NCBI RefSeq assembly: GCF_016811075.1
Contig: NZ_JAFBGL010000007.1
Span: 124,001 to 188,000, forward strand
Direction of reading: 5' to 3'
From: Oceaniferula flava
Lineage (GTDB): Bacteria; Verrucomicrobiota; Verrucomicrobiia; Verrucomicrobiales; Akkermansiaceae
Length of the DNA: 64,000 bases
The translations under genes were made by a program, and so were the position numbers. Shown piece after piece: positions 1-9,035 of the stretch (positions within the stretch are counted from its first letter, which is position 1; every line of letters starts with the position of its first letter). Under the pieces are notes generated by a model. It searched no databases, had not been told where the DNA came from, and saw nothing but the letters and a program-made list of their open reading frames with translations.

Positions 1-483
1 TTCGCCAGCCTCGTCGACCACGATCGACGGGCAGCAGTTATCGACACATTGTGCCGCCATGGGAGTCTCCACCGGAGCCTCCACACATTCATCACAAGCA
101 CTGCAGCAGCTCGATTCAGCAAGCGGAGCCTGCTCCATGCTCATGGCAGATGTCCCCTCAGGCCCAGATGCGTCCGCCTCCGCGTAAGGTAGCATCGCAC
201 CGATGACAATCAGAACGGCACCCAGACTGCCCAGACCGAGCACCCACTTCTGGCCATGGCGACGGAAGCCTTTGACCATCATATAGACTGCGATGGGAAT
301 CACCACCACGGCCATGCCCCAGTGAGTCGCCGGGTGTGACCACGCTTTACCAAAAGCCGGCATCACCAGTAGCAAGACCGGTGTAACCGCGCAGTGAATG
401 GCGCAGAGAATAGAGGCAAAGATACCGATGCGGTCGGCATTCGCACGGCTTTCAAGGGAGATAGGTTCAGCAGTTAATTCCAT
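1..483 (-). CDS. MerC-like small membrane protein with Cys-rich tail (partial, runs off left edge)
   Basis: The reading frame is open from an ATG at 483 to the window edge without a stop, so the C-terminus is missing. The N-terminal part carries the MerC-type motif CAIHCA followed by a hydrophobic helix, then two or three more membrane segments ending near residue 85. The tail is rich in cysteine (SCCSACDEC, then a DNCC cluster), suggesting metal binding. MerC-family proteins are known from mercury resistance, but many chromosomal homologues sit beside Fur-family regulators and COG0523 GTPases. Here the promoter carries a palindrome also found before the FeoB-like/COG0523 operon at 32.2 kb, so I infer a role in metal (probably zinc) homeostasis rather than mercury detoxification. 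No strong Shine-Dalgarno is visible. Confidence 0.75.
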   Translation of the reverse strand, partial: MELTAEPISLESRANADRIGIFASILCAIHCAVTPVLLLVMPAFGKAWSHPATHWGMAVVVIPIAVYMMVKGFRRHGQKWVLGLGSLGAVLIVIGAMLPYAEADASGPEGTSAMSMEQAPLAESSCCSACDECVEAPVETPMAAQCVDNCCPSIVVDEAGE

Positions 484-526
484 CAGTCAGATCTTTTGTT
501 GGACGAATTATAACCTAAAAACCCAC

Positions 527-547
527 TAACGCAACACACTTGCGTTA
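527..547 (-). promoter_or_regulatory. Palindromic operator upstream of the MerC-like gene (Fur/Zur-type candidate)
   Basis: A perfect inverted repeat with 8-base arms TAACGCAA / TTGCGTTA around a 5-base centre lies 44 bases before the MerC-like start codon. Its 19-bp core (AACGCAAC-ACA-CTTGCGTT) matches the site at 32171-32189 (AACGCAAC-TTT-GTTGCATT) at nearly every arm position. Size and symmetry fit a Fur-superfamily dimer site; assignment to zinc is inferred from the genes under it. Confidence 0.65.
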
Positions 548-549
548 AT

Positions 550-568
550 AATGCGGTATTTTTGCGTT
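550..568 (-). promoter_or_regulatory. Second, weaker copy of the same operator
   Basis: AATGCGGT-ATT-TTTGCGTT has the same 8-3-8 layout as the neighbouring perfect palindrome, with five of eight arm positions symmetric. Two adjacent sites are also present at 32.2 kb, which supports a paired arrangement. Confidence 0.4.
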
Positions 569-787
569 CACTCTCCTACAACCGAGGAAGTATCAAGGAA
601 TAGCCACAGATACCAACTTTTGAAGATTTGTAATGCACGATCCCAACACGTTGGTTTCCATGACCTCTCTGAAGCCCAGCTGTTAACATAGACCTCGCAC
701 AATAGAACAACTGTTTGATGTTTGACCCTTACCGCCAACAAGATTAACTTTAGTTTATGATGTGAAGATACTAAGCATCTCAGCAAT

Positions 788-1660
788 ATGAGAAGTATTA
801 TTCTATTAACGCTAACCGTTCCCACAATGGTTAGTGCTGCCGTATCGGTCACTAGCGCCACTGACATGTGGAACGTGGTTCAATACGGTGTCGATCCTAG
901 TGCAGACCCTTCCGAGGACCAGCAAACAGGCATCCGTGATGCCGACATCGTCGGAGATGCCAACAACCCATCATTCTACACAGCATTTGATGATGCGGAC
1001 ACTCCCCTCGTCCTCACCGATGGAACCTTGGGTTTCAGACTTCGCGTCGCCGGTGATAAAAACCCCAGCGGTTTCGAATCGGCATTCTGGGTAGGCATCG
1101 ATGCCAACTTGGACGGTGCTATCGATCTTTTTGCCGCGGCAATCGAAGGGTCGGAGGTCGGTCTCTACCCGGCAGGAAGCGGAGCCAACATTTCACCGAG
1201 CACCACCAGTATCGACTCATCCAATCCCTACTATGAGGTCTCAGCTACATCGGCAAATTACGACTTCCAATCAGTCAACACCACGATCGACCCGACTCTG
1301 ACCAACGACAATCTTGACGGGGGATCTGGAGGAGGTGGCGATCACACTGACTATTTTGTCAGCTTTTCCCTACCACTCATTGAACTGGCAACGGCTGTGG
1401 ATTCTCTGAACCTTCCTGGCATCGGGTCATTCGATGAAACGAACGCTCTGCAGTATGTCACCGCCACGAGTAATAACGCAAACAGTCTCAACCAGGACCT
1501 CAATGGCATCAACGGTGGCCAGTCATCAAGCACGAGCTGGGAAGATCTGGGTGGATTCAGTGAAATCCTGTCCGCCAACGGTCTGCCTGTGCCAGAGCCA
1601 AGCAGCTGGGTATTTTCCTCCCTAGCCGGCTTGATAATGCTGAGACACAGACGTCGATAG
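788..1660 (+). CDS. PEP-CTERM sorting domain protein
   Basis: A 290-residue secreted protein. A short hydrophobic signal peptide (about residues 1-18, ending in a VSA-type site) is followed by an acidic, Gly/Ser/Asn-rich extracellular region. The C-terminus is a standard PEP-CTERM signal: VPEPSS near residue 268, one hydrophobic helix and a terminal RHRRR. Such proteins are exported and processed by an exosortase that is not in this window. The central part contains GIDANLDGAIDLF, a short acidic stretch that could bind calcium. I cannot assign a specific function; a surface or matrix role is inferred from the sorting signal alone. Confidence 0.85.
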   Translation: MRSIILLTLTVPTMVSAAVSVTSATDMWNVVQYGVDPSADPSEDQQTGIRDADIVGDANNPSFYTAFDDADTPLVLTDGTLGFRLRVAGDKNPSGFESAFWVGIDANLDGAIDLFAAAIEGSEVGLYPAGSGANISPSTTSIDSSNPYYEVSATSANYDFQSVNTTIDPTLTNDNLDGGSGGGGDHTDYFVSFSLPLIELATAVDSLNLPGIGSFDETNALQYVTATSNNANSLNQDLNGINGGQSSSTSWEDLGGFSEILSANGLPVPEPSSWVFSSLAGLIMLRHRRR

Positions 1661-1798
1661 ATACGAAGCATATCCCTGATATTTCGGCTAGCGCTAAGGA
1701 ACTGCGTCTTGATTATTGATTTGACCTACAATCGCCATAAAACTTAGCTTCATAGTCAAAATCATCGTCTCCAGCGACTTCGTGATAAAGTAGCGGCG

Positions 1799-2275
1799 AT
1801 GCCAGCAATAACCGACTCAATGAAAACACTCATCAAACCCACCCTCCTGCTTCTTCTCATGGCCACCGCCGTCTTCGGCAAGGTGCCACGCGGCTTCAAA
1901 CCCACCTCCGAATTTGAGGCGGTGAAGGCTGAAGCGATCGAAAAAAAGAAACTTCTCACCATCGTGTTCAAAGGCAGTGACGACCGCTGCCCGAACTGCG
2001 CCGCCACCATGGAGAATGGCGAAAAGGCCACCAAGTCCTCGTCCAAGCTCTTGTTCACCCGGGTCTCCGCTTTCAGAAACAAGAAGACCGGTCTCCCCGA
2101 AGAAATCCTCTCCCAGGTCGGCAGTCTCGCCGACGGGGCTTCAGTGTATTTCTATGTCTTCAATCCGAACGACCTGAAACTTGTGACCAAAGGAAGCCGC
2201 ACCGAGCTGCAGAGCAACAAGAAGACAATCCGCGAATTCAAAAACACCGTGCGCGCGGCTAAGAAGGAACTGTAG
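1799..2275 (+). CDS. Small secreted protein with a CxxC motif, possibly thioredoxin-like
   Basis: A 158-residue protein with an N-terminal signal peptide. The ATG at 1820 (MKTLIKPT followed by a leucine-rich core) would give a more typical signal peptide than the one at 1799, so the start is uncertain. After the signal there is a charged helix, then a strand (LLTIVFKGSDD) followed by the pair CPNC, the position where thioredoxin-fold proteins carry their redox cysteines. The C-terminus is Lys-rich. The layout fits an exported thiol protein, but the resemblance is general and I do not name a family. A strong terminator follows directly, so it is probably monocistronic. Confidence 0.7.
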   Translation: MPAITDSMKTLIKPTLLLLLMATAVFGKVPRGFKPTSEFEAVKAEAIEKKKLLTIVFKGSDDRCPNCAATMENGEKATKSSSKLLFTRVSAFRNKKTGLPEEILSQVGSLADGASVYFYVFNPNDLKLVTKGSRTELQSNKKTIREFKNTVRAAKKEL

Positions 2276-2302
2276 TCGTTTTCCTTCCATATTCCTCATT
2301 CA

Positions 2303-2336
2303 GGCGTGGCAGCTTCGGCTCCCACGCCTTTTTTTT
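2303..2336 (+). terminator. Rho-independent terminator of the CxxC protein gene
   Basis: Stem GGCGTGG..AGC / GCT..CCACGCC with a TTCG tetraloop and one internal mismatch, followed by eight T residues. Confidence 0.9.
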
Positions 2337-2443
2337 GCTGAATGACCTAGAATCAAGACGACAGGGGTGAGGTGTTTGGTCATGGCTACTGCTCAGGCAT
2401 CTATGAGGAAAACCTACGGCGCCACCAAAGCGTTAGATGTTTT

Positions 2444-3937
2444 CTATCTACGATTAATCCCTTGAAATTCCAGAGCTCCGATGTCGGCGCTGTCAGGATC
2501 GACTGCCTTTTTCAGAATATCGATTCCTCCTGCGTTCTGAATTGGAATCGCAGCATCAATACACAACGACCCGGCTCTTGGCCGGTAGCCGCGGAGTGCA
2601 TCCATCGTTTTCAGGTTGATATGGAATCCCGCTTTACCAGCCCTGACAAACTTGGGATCAGCCACAATCGCCTGGCTGTCTGATGGGTGTGGCAGAATGT
2701 TATGATAGACGTTATTGCGGAACACGGTATTGATTCCTTCTGCCTTTGGACCCCATTCGCCCTTGTCTTCGAAGTAGAAAATGTTGTTTTCAAAGGTGGT
2801 ATTCACCGGTGTTCGTCCTTCGGCAAACACCTCCACATGCAAGCCCTTGCGGACGTAGTGGGTGTTGTTATAGATGTGCACATTTTCCGCCTGCTTGTTG
2901 CGGTCAAAGCCATAGAAATAAATCCCCTCGCGATCGTTCTCGCTGACGTTATATCGGATGACTACATTTCTCGTCGGCCTTTTCATGATCCCGCAGAACC
3001 ATAGGTTATCGTGGCTGTAGTTATACTGGATGAAGGTATTGATGCAGTTGTAGTCGGCATCGAAGCCACCGCGATCCGATTCCCCACCGCCATCTTTGTT
3101 CTTCTTATTGCCAACGTTACCATAGGCTTCGTTATATTGGATTTTGATTCCGTCGGTATTAAAGCAAAAGATGCTATGTCCGGTATCGCGGCGACTGCTG
3201 TTAGCCAGGACGTTGTGCTCATAGATTGCGTCCTTGCTCACACGGGCGATGATGTTGTTGCGCCCGGTGGTATCCACCCGGTTACCGGCCACATAGACAC
3301 GTGTCCATAGGTTCTCGGCCTCGTAATCGTTTCTCAACAACTTCACTCCACCGCACGAGGACGAGTTTCCAATACCTACCCCACCAATCTGTTCCACCCG
3401 GTTGTTAGTGATGCGGAGGTCGTCGAACTTCGAGTTCTTGACCTTCCTCATATGCACATGAATTCCCCCACGACGCTTCCCAGCCACCATGCCGTTCACG
3501 TGGTGGACATAGCAGTCGTTGATATAAACATGCCTATAAGTCCCCTCCTTTTTCTCAACCAAGACATAGATACCAAAAAGTGTGCCCTGATCCTTATCCG
3601 AGCCGTCGGTATTGGTCACCTCCAGACTGTGCACCTCCCAGTAGGAAAGGTTTTTAAGCAGCACACCTGCTAGATGTTTCCCTTTGGCTCGGATGACCGG
3701 GCGCTTGCCAGAACCGTAGGCGCCAATGCGGATCGGTTTGCCTTCGGTGCCGCTCCCCTTCGGTGCCAGCATTCCGGTAAACGTCATGCCTCGTTTCAGC
3801 AGAATCGTATCGCCCGGTTTCAGTTCAATCGTGCTGATGTAATCGAATTTTTTTTGTGAATCCACCCGATAGTCCTCAGCCTGACACAGGCCGGGCAGGA
3901 ACATAAGTAATCCTAGGATGTAATTGATATGTCTCAT
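2444..3937 (-). CDS. Secreted right-handed parallel beta-helix protein (pectate-lyase-like fold)
   Basis: The start at 3937 (MRHINYILGLLMFLPGLCQA) was chosen because it gives a clean signal peptide; the frame stays open to 4021. The mature protein begins like many beta-helix polysaccharide-active enzymes (a Y-I-S-T-I-E-L-K-P-G-D-T-I-LL stretch), then has many short turns rich in Asn (NNRVEQIGG, NVLANSS, YNYSHDN, NNTHYV, NNIFYF) that match the coils of a right-handed parallel beta-helix. It ends with a small domain (DIGALEF) common in secreted beta-helix proteins of Bacteroidetes and Verrucomicrobia. Candidate activities are polysaccharide lyase or glycan binding; no specific catalytic set can be picked. 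It lies downstream of the GH116 gene on the same strand, 154 bases away, so the two may act on the same glycan. Confidence 0.8.
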   Translation of the reverse strand: MRHINYILGLLMFLPGLCQAEDYRVDSQKKFDYISTIELKPGDTILLKRGMTFTGMLAPKGSGTEGKPIRIGAYGSGKRPVIRAKGKHLAGVLLKNLSYWEVHSLEVTNTDGSDKDQGTLFGIYVLVEKKEGTYRHVYINDCYVHHVNGMVAGKRRGGIHVHMRKVKNSKFDDLRITNNRVEQIGGVGIGNSSSCGGVKLLRNDYEAENLWTRVYVAGNRVDTTGRNNIIARVSKDAIYEHNVLANSSRRDTGHSIFCFNTDGIKIQYNEAYGNVGNKKNKDGGGESDRGGFDADYNCINTFIQYNYSHDNLWFCGIMKRPTRNVVIRYNVSENDREGIYFYGFDRNKQAENVHIYNNTHYVRKGLHVEVFAEGRTPVNTTFENNIFYFEDKGEWGPKAEGINTVFRNNVYHNILPHPSDSQAIVADPKFVRAGKAGFHINLKTMDALRGYRPRAGSLCIDAAIPIQNAGGIDILKKAVDPDSADIGALEFQGINRR

Positions 3938-4091
3938 TGTTTTGTTTGCTGATCGTTCAGCGTGAGGTTGTTTAATATTCGCTTGAAAGTCCCACGGCAC
4001 AAGCGGAAGAAGTCCTAACAAGGTCCGAGCCCCTTCCGCGTATCGTGTTTTATTGAAGGTTATCTTATTGTGAAAGGAAGACGTTTGCAGC

Positions 4092-7000
4092 TCATTTTAA
4101 TGTCACCACCAGCTCTTGGCCTGTGGCGATTCGGACCGGAGATGTCAGTCTCACCACGGCGGTTCCCTGATCCATATTCACACTTGCGTTTACCTTCTTT
4201 CCATGAGCGATGACAGAGACCTGCCTCATCGTCGTCCCCTGCGGGTCCAGTCGGATGGTTTGAATCGCCAGACTGCCGTTGTTCAGCTTGAGCTTGGCTT
4301 GCATCTGCTTGCGGATGATTTTTTGGCTATACGTGCCCCATCCTTCTGTTGCCGTGAATGCAGCCCGGAAATCTTCCGGTTGCAGACGTGGCGCAAAGCC
4401 GATCTCTCCCTTGGGTCCGTGGTATTGATAACCGCACACGGCCAGGTAGGCCCCGTAGGCGGCCATAGCGCGCGAATAGTGGTCGCCACACTCGATTTCG
4501 TTGTAGAGGTTGCGTTTGGCGGCGTTATAGCGATCGTGAATCGCACGGGCCACGGCCAAGCCACGTTTCACCTCTTCGCTATCGGGTTTGCCCTCGTAGA
4601 TCATGTGCGAGGCCACCTGGTATTCGAAGCCGGACATGACTTCGTCAAAATAGCCCCCCGCACCGAGCCATTTCTCGAAATTCTCCACGCGACGTGCCAT
4701 CCCCGGAACCGCAACTTCACTACCACCTTGGGGCCAGCCAGTCATAATCATCCCGGCTTCTCCGACATCAGCATAGACACGCGCGCCCTTGATAAAGGTG
4801 TGTTCCCGAGCATAGCCGCCGGCATCCGGAGCGAAGTTATATTTCCAAAGTGCGTTGAGAGCAGAGTCCGTCTCCTTTTTCGGCAACACACGGGGCAGGC
4901 CAACTTGCCATGCCCATGATTGCCCTAACACCTGGTCGATATGACTTCCTATATTGGTATTGATGCGCTCGAAATTCGGCGGTTTGTGGATGAAATACTC
5001 ACCGTTGAAAACTTCATCGACGATGTTCTTCTTACCACGATCCGCCACTTTCGTGCAAAGCTCGGCAAACTCGTCATCGCCCATCTCCTCAGCCATCTGT
5101 GCTCCGGCACGCAGGGCGGCGCAATACAGCGAGGACATCCACCCCATCGGCCCCTCCCAAGTGGCATCGAGCGTGTGCCGCTGAGTGCCTTCCAGCACCC
5201 CTTGTTTCTTGGGGTCTTGGCGGAGGAGGAACTCCACCGCCTTTTTCGTCTGTGGCCAGACCCGTGTCAGAAACTCGGAATCGGCGGACATCTGGTGCTC
5301 GCGCAAGGTGCGCAAAATGACGCCGGCCTGACCATCAGTCGCTGCGGTTTTGCCACGCTGCCCACGGTAGGCAATGCCTCCATTCTCACTCATCGCGATA
5401 TCGTAGTCCACATGCTCGCGAATATGTCGCTCGAACTCCGGGAAAATTCTCCCCATCGCGTGCGCATAGCTCCAAACGTGCGTGCAAGTTCCCGGGCAGG
5501 AATCCACCCCTTCCCAGCCCCATGGCCGACCGGAGTCAAACCAGTGGAAAGTCTGAGTCGCCAGGCAATCGATCGGAATAAAGGCGCGGTCCAGGAACCA
5601 GTAAGGAAGCGTGGAGTCATACCAAGTTTCGTTCCAACGGCGGGTTCCACCAGCCAATCGGTCATAGTCTTTTTCAATCTTCTGAGCGGCGTCAGCAGCA
5701 CTGGTAAACCACGGCGCATAATGACGTTTCATCGAAGCAAAGTCCTCGATCCGATTCATACCGCGATCCACTTCCCCCTTCTTTTGATGCAGGGGGAAAT
5801 ACCAGGTCAGCAGAAACCGCACCTGGCGACTCTCGCCAGCGGCCAGCTTCAGAGATTGCCCCAGTGTCCCCACCAACGGCTTGTCCAGTGCGTGGGAAAC
5901 TGAGCTTCCTTTTTCAAACTTATTGGCAAATGCCCCAGCATCTAACGGAAGATTGGTCTGGGCCGCTCCGAGGAGTGCCCCTTGCTCAGGCTTGATCAAA
6001 CTGAGCGCCATTGAACCGTAGCCATGGTGCTTCTCGAGTCCTTTTCCCGCTGCGGGCTCAACGGTTTGGTGGAGCGTCACAAGCCCTTGCTGTTGGATCA
6101 GGGTATTGCGTCGTTCCCCCAGATCTGCCACGTTATCATGGGGACAGGTGGCATTCTGTAACCATCCCATCAAATCGACTTCGAGAGGATCCTTACTGGT
6201 GTTGGTCACCGTGTAAGTCATCACCGTCGCAGGTAAGGAAGAATCCTTTGCGCTCAACGGGATAAACGGAGAAAAGGCCTCCAGCTCAACCTTGACGGGA
6301 GATTTGGGATCAGCATAGGTGACACGACCGATCGGATACTCGCCGCGAAAGCTCACGCCGGGAAAACCTTCCGAGTCCAGAGTGCGTAGTTCGACCGCAT
6401 CATTCTGAACGATCCGAATGGCAAAACCCTGCTCGACATCGGCGCCATTGCGCTCGCTGTACGTGCCGGTTTTTGAATCGACCGGTTCGGTGTAGTGGCC
6501 ATTCATTGTCATCAGGCTCAGCTTCAGACTGTTGACGTTTTCACGGGTGTAGTTGCTCTTGAAAATATCCCACAACCAGAGGCGACCATCACCAGCCAGG
6601 TAAAGCTGTCCGCAACCGATGCCACCAATCGGCATGCCGATGTAATTTAGCTCATCGCCACTCCACACCTCAGGTTTGCCGCGGGCAGTGAGTGCTTTGA
6701 TCCAGTCGTCAGACAGATTTTTGTCCTCAGGGATCTTCGGCAGAACCGACTTCACCTGTTCAACCACATCACGCTCGTCTCCGCCTTCCCTGAAATCATC
6801 AAAGGTAATGTGTCCCCAGCCGCCCTTGTTGCGATCGACGATTTTCAAAAACACATCTTCTCCCACCAACTCGGGCAGACTCCAAACAACCCGCTTCATT
6901 TTCTGCGAATCACCACCGGTGACCCAACGTTCCTCTTTCCCATCTTCGGTGCAAAGCGCCACATAAACGCCCTTACTGCCGCCGCCGACGAGAAAGTTCA

Positions 7001-7328
7001 CACGCGGTGTGGTGAGCTTAAATGTCTTAGAGCGCAACTCTCCGACATAGGCATCGCTCTTGGTTCCCGACGGTCCATCAAGCGTGGAAAGATGCCACTT
7101 CCCCTGACGATTATGCGGCTCGTTAGAATCATGAAAAGTCTCACGATCGGTGACAATGTTGCCGAATTTTCCGCTCACTATCTTCCAGCCCTCCAGGTCG
7201 CCGTTTTCAAAATCGAACAGAGCGGATTGGTTATTGTCCACAGCTTCGGCTGCGGCGGCCTGGTTGAGCGTGGCGAATAAACTGCCCGCCATTACAAGCA
7301 GGCTTGTTCTTACTATCGACTTCTTCAT
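4092..7328 (-). CDS. GH116 family glycoside hydrolase (GBA2/DUF608-like) with N-terminal carbohydrate-binding-like domain
   Basis: A 1078-residue exported protein. A signal peptide (about 1-27) is followed by a jelly-roll-like module (about 35-185, starting ALFDFENGDLEGW). The GH116 N-terminal beta-sandwich begins at GMPIGGIGCGQLYLAGDGR near residue 230, and the (alpha/alpha)6 catalytic region covers about 580-1000. Typical DUF608 landmarks are CTHVWSYAHAMGRIFP and HTLDATWEGPMGW...SLYCAALRAGA. GH116 enzymes are retaining beta-glucosidases/xylosidases, including acid beta-glucosidase-like glucosylceramidases. Bacterial secreted versions with a front module are probably polysaccharide or glycoside degraders. 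It is the first gene of a likely pair with the beta-helix protein downstream. Confidence 0.88.
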   Translation of the reverse strand: MKKSIVRTSLLVMAGSLFATLNQAAAAEAVDNNQSALFDFENGDLEGWKIVSGKFGNIVTDRETFHDSNEPHNRQGKWHLSTLDGPSGTKSDAYVGELRSKTFKLTTPRVNFLVGGGSKGVYVALCTEDGKEERWVTGGDSQKMKRVVWSLPELVGEDVFLKIVDRNKGGWGHITFDDFREGGDERDVVEQVKSVLPKIPEDKNLSDDWIKALTARGKPEVWSGDELNYIGMPIGGIGCGQLYLAGDGRLWLWDIFKSNYTRENVNSLKLSLMTMNGHYTEPVDSKTGTYSERNGADVEQGFAIRIVQNDAVELRTLDSEGFPGVSFRGEYPIGRVTYADPKSPVKVELEAFSPFIPLSAKDSSLPATVMTYTVTNTSKDPLEVDLMGWLQNATCPHDNVADLGERRNTLIQQQGLVTLHQTVEPAAGKGLEKHHGYGSMALSLIKPEQGALLGAAQTNLPLDAGAFANKFEKGSSVSHALDKPLVGTLGQSLKLAAGESRQVRFLLTWYFPLHQKKGEVDRGMNRIEDFASMKRHYAPWFTSAADAAQKIEKDYDRLAGGTRRWNETWYDSTLPYWFLDRAFIPIDCLATQTFHWFDSGRPWGWEGVDSCPGTCTHVWSYAHAMGRIFPEFERHIREHVDYDIAMSENGGIAYRGQRGKTAATDGQAGVILRTLREHQMSADSEFLTRVWPQTKKAVEFLLRQDPKKQGVLEGTQRHTLDATWEGPMGWMSSLYCAALRAGAQMAEEMGDDEFAELCTKVADRGKKNIVDEVFNGEYFIHKPPNFERINTNIGSHIDQVLGQSWAWQVGLPRVLPKKETDSALNALWKYNFAPDAGGYAREHTFIKGARVYADVGEAGMIMTGWPQGGSEVAVPGMARRVENFEKWLGAGGYFDEVMSGFEYQVASHMIYEGKPDSEEVKRGLAVARAIHDRYNAAKRNLYNEIECGDHYSRAMAAYGAYLAVCGYQYHGPKGEIGFAPRLQPEDFRAAFTATEGWGTYSQKIIRKQMQAKLKLNNGSLAIQTIRLDPQGTTMRQVSVIAHGKKVNASVNMDQGTAVVRLTSPVRIATGQELVVTLK

Positions 7329-7408
7329 GATATTTATTTTTACAATCGAGACCTGATGAGCTCGGTGCCATTAAGTCTAACCTCTGGCACTTAATTCCTT
7401 TAACATTT

Positions 7409-7442
7409 AAAAAAGGGGCACTGGCAACTTCGCCAATACCCC
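7409..7442 (-). terminator. Terminator downstream of the 7466-8167 PEP-CTERM gene
   Basis: On the minus strand a stem built from GGGGTATTGGC / GCCAGTGCCCC with a six-base loop is followed by a T-run. The hairpin is 25/28 identical to the one at 13465-13492 behind another PEP-CTERM gene. Confidence 0.85.
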
Positions 7443-7465
7443 AATGATACTGATTATCAGTGGTC

Positions 7466-8167
7466 TTAGCTGCGGCGACAGCGAAGACACATGAGACCCA
7501 TGCCTGCTACACCAAGTAAAAACGATGAGGGTTCCGGAACCGTGACCGCACCAATGACATCGATTTCCTTAAAGACAGGACCTCTAGTCGGGTCTAAGCC
7601 ATCGCTAAAATCCCAATCGAAACGAATCGCGTCCACACCAGTGAGTCCGGCGATTGTGCCACCTTCATCGTCATAGGTGCGTGTCAAAAACGTCCAATCT
7701 GAACTATTGTTGGTCCCTCCCTGATCGACTGGCGAGCCAACCGTCCCGAGAAGCGTAAAATCAGCACTCCCTATGACGGAGTAGGAGACATTGTAACCCG
7801 CCTGAGCACGATTAGAGTCCCAAGCCGTAAACACGCGGATATCCTCGATGTCGTATCCCTGGGTGTTTGAGGAAACATCAAGATAGAAGTCAGTTTGAAG
7901 AAGACCTCCTGCGTCTAGCCAGAGAACATTATTGGCACCAGTGCCACCTTTAGGATCCGTTATCGTTTCTCCATCAGCAATCCATGCGCCTGCTGAACCT
8001 AGGACTGATCCCAAATTCGTCTGAAGCAGGTCATTGTTAACCACATTGATTGGTGTGGGCACATTATTAATGTCAGTTGCTTGAAGTTCGCCCAGTACTA
8101 AAGCTGCCTGAGCAGAAGACGCCCCAACAAAGCCTAGGGCCATTCCGAGTATTAAGTTATTATTCAT
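7466..8167 (-). CDS. PEP-CTERM sorting domain protein
   Basis: A 233-residue secreted protein with signal peptide MNNNLILGMALGFVGASSAQA and a C-terminal VPEPSS motif, hydrophobic helix and terminal CLRCRRS. The two cysteines in the basic tail are unusual for a PEP-CTERM. The body is a beta-rich, Asn/Asp/Gly-rich extracellular domain with no catalytic motif that I recognise (it contains DIEDIRVFTAWDSNRAQAGY, reminiscent of carbohydrate-binding or lectin-like beta-sandwiches). It follows the PEP-CTERM gene at 8256-9029 by 88 bases, so it may be read from the ECF promoter at 9036-9066. Its leader (8205-8245) resembles the leader of the 13516-14358 gene. Confidence 0.85.
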   Translation of the reverse strand: MNNNLILGMALGFVGASSAQAALVLGELQATDINNVPTPINVVNNDLLQTNLGSVLGSAGAWIADGETITDPKGGTGANNVLWLDAGGLLQTDFYLDVSSNTQGYDIEDIRVFTAWDSNRAQAGYNVSYSVIGSADFTLLGTVGSPVDQGGTNNSSDWTFLTRTYDDEGGTIAGLTGVDAIRFDWDFSDGLDPTRGPVFKEIDVIGAVTVPEPSSFLLGVAGMGLMCLRCRRS

Positions 8168-8255
8168 AGTTTTGTTTATTGTGTTGATGGTTCTTAAAAC
8201 GATTGCGAGAACAGATCATCCGCTCTAATTTCTCAAATCTCTAATGAATAGCTAC

Positions 8256-9029
8256 TTAGCGACGACGCGTGGTCAGCATAAAGGCAAAGCCTGCACCTAT
8301 GAGAGCAAAGCTGGAGGGCTCTGGAACAGCGGCGAAGGCGACTACAACTGATCCGTCATTTAAATTACTACCTATACGATTCCACTCTGTGACGTAGGTG
8401 CCTGGCCCAACCGAAGCAGCATGCGCGCTCGTAATCGTTCCTGTATCTCCATCTGTATTGTCACCAGTTAAATCGACAGCTACCACATCGCCAAGAGGTC
8501 CACTCGCAATCGAAGGAATACCATCATCGTTAGAACCATACCATTCGATGAGAAATGAACTGTCAGCAATCGTGGTAATCGAAGTATTGGGGTCCGCACC
8601 ATCTTGAAGCGACGTATCAATGATAGGAGCGACACTGGTGTTAACTCCCGAGAGTTCATACAAGATATATCCGAACTCGTTGCTTCCGTTGGTAAATGTG
8701 ATAGAAAAATCGTTACCTGTTGGATTCAACCAGTAGGCCATCCGAGTTCTGCTCTGAGTTTCATCTCCATTGTTGAGCACATCGGCGGCAACCCCACCGA
8801 ATGAAATCGAATCTATTTCGTGACTGCCGGAGTCCGTGTAGAAACCGATCGCTAGTGCATTACCTGCGCCGAGGGCGTAGGTAATCGTCTGAGCGGAAGT
8901 TGAGGAATCGCCCACTCCCGTCGCTGTGTTGACGATTGAAATCGCAGCCTCAGTAGAAGAAACTGCAAGGAGAGAAGACACCAGTGTGGTAGCGAGTAAA
9001 TTGCCTTTTTTGAGATACTTGTTTTCCAT
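8256..9029 (-). CDS. PEP-CTERM sorting domain protein, preceded by an ECF-type promoter
   Basis: A 257-residue secreted protein: Lys-rich N-terminus, hydrophobic core and SSTEA cleavage region, then a beta-rich domain (AISIVNTATGVGDSS onwards), ending with VPEPSS, a hydrophobic helix and RRR. The ATG lies only six bases after the -10-like element GATAGGTA of the motif at 9036-9066, so the transcript may be leaderless. No internal Met offers a better start. Function beyond surface sorting is unknown. It shares its promoter motif with the Verru_Chthon A gene, another PEP-CTERM gene and the sigma gene at 16.6 kb. Confidence 0.85.
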   Translation of the reverse strand: MENKYLKKGNLLATTLVSSLLAVSSTEAAISIVNTATGVGDSSTSAQTITYALGAGNALAIGFYTDSGSHEIDSISFGGVAADVLNNGDETQSRTRMAYWLNPTGNDFSITFTNGSNEFGYILYELSGVNTSVAPIIDTSLQDGADPNTSITTIADSSFLIEWYGSNDDGIPSIASGPLGDVVAVDLTGDNTDGDTGTITSAHAASVGPGTYVTEWNRIGSNLNDGSVVVAFAAVPEPSSFALIGAGFAFMLTTRRR

Positions 9030-9035
9030 GGTATC

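Larger units (their letters stand above)
484..787. other. Intergenic region, divergent promoters
   Basis: About 300 bases between the divergent MerC-like and PEP-CTERM genes. It holds the two operator-like palindromes at 527-568. The rest (570-787) has no convincing coding potential or hairpin. Confidence 0.6.

Noticed and set aside
4116-5903. Long plus-strand frames of 267 and 320 codons
   Set aside because: They lie antisense to the GH116 gene, have no domain or signal and only reflect its codon usage.
8249-8297. TACTTAGC followed by AAGCCTGC before the 7466-8167 gene as a fifth ECF promoter
   Set aside because: The spacer is far longer than 13 and the sequence codes for the C-terminus of the neighbouring protein.
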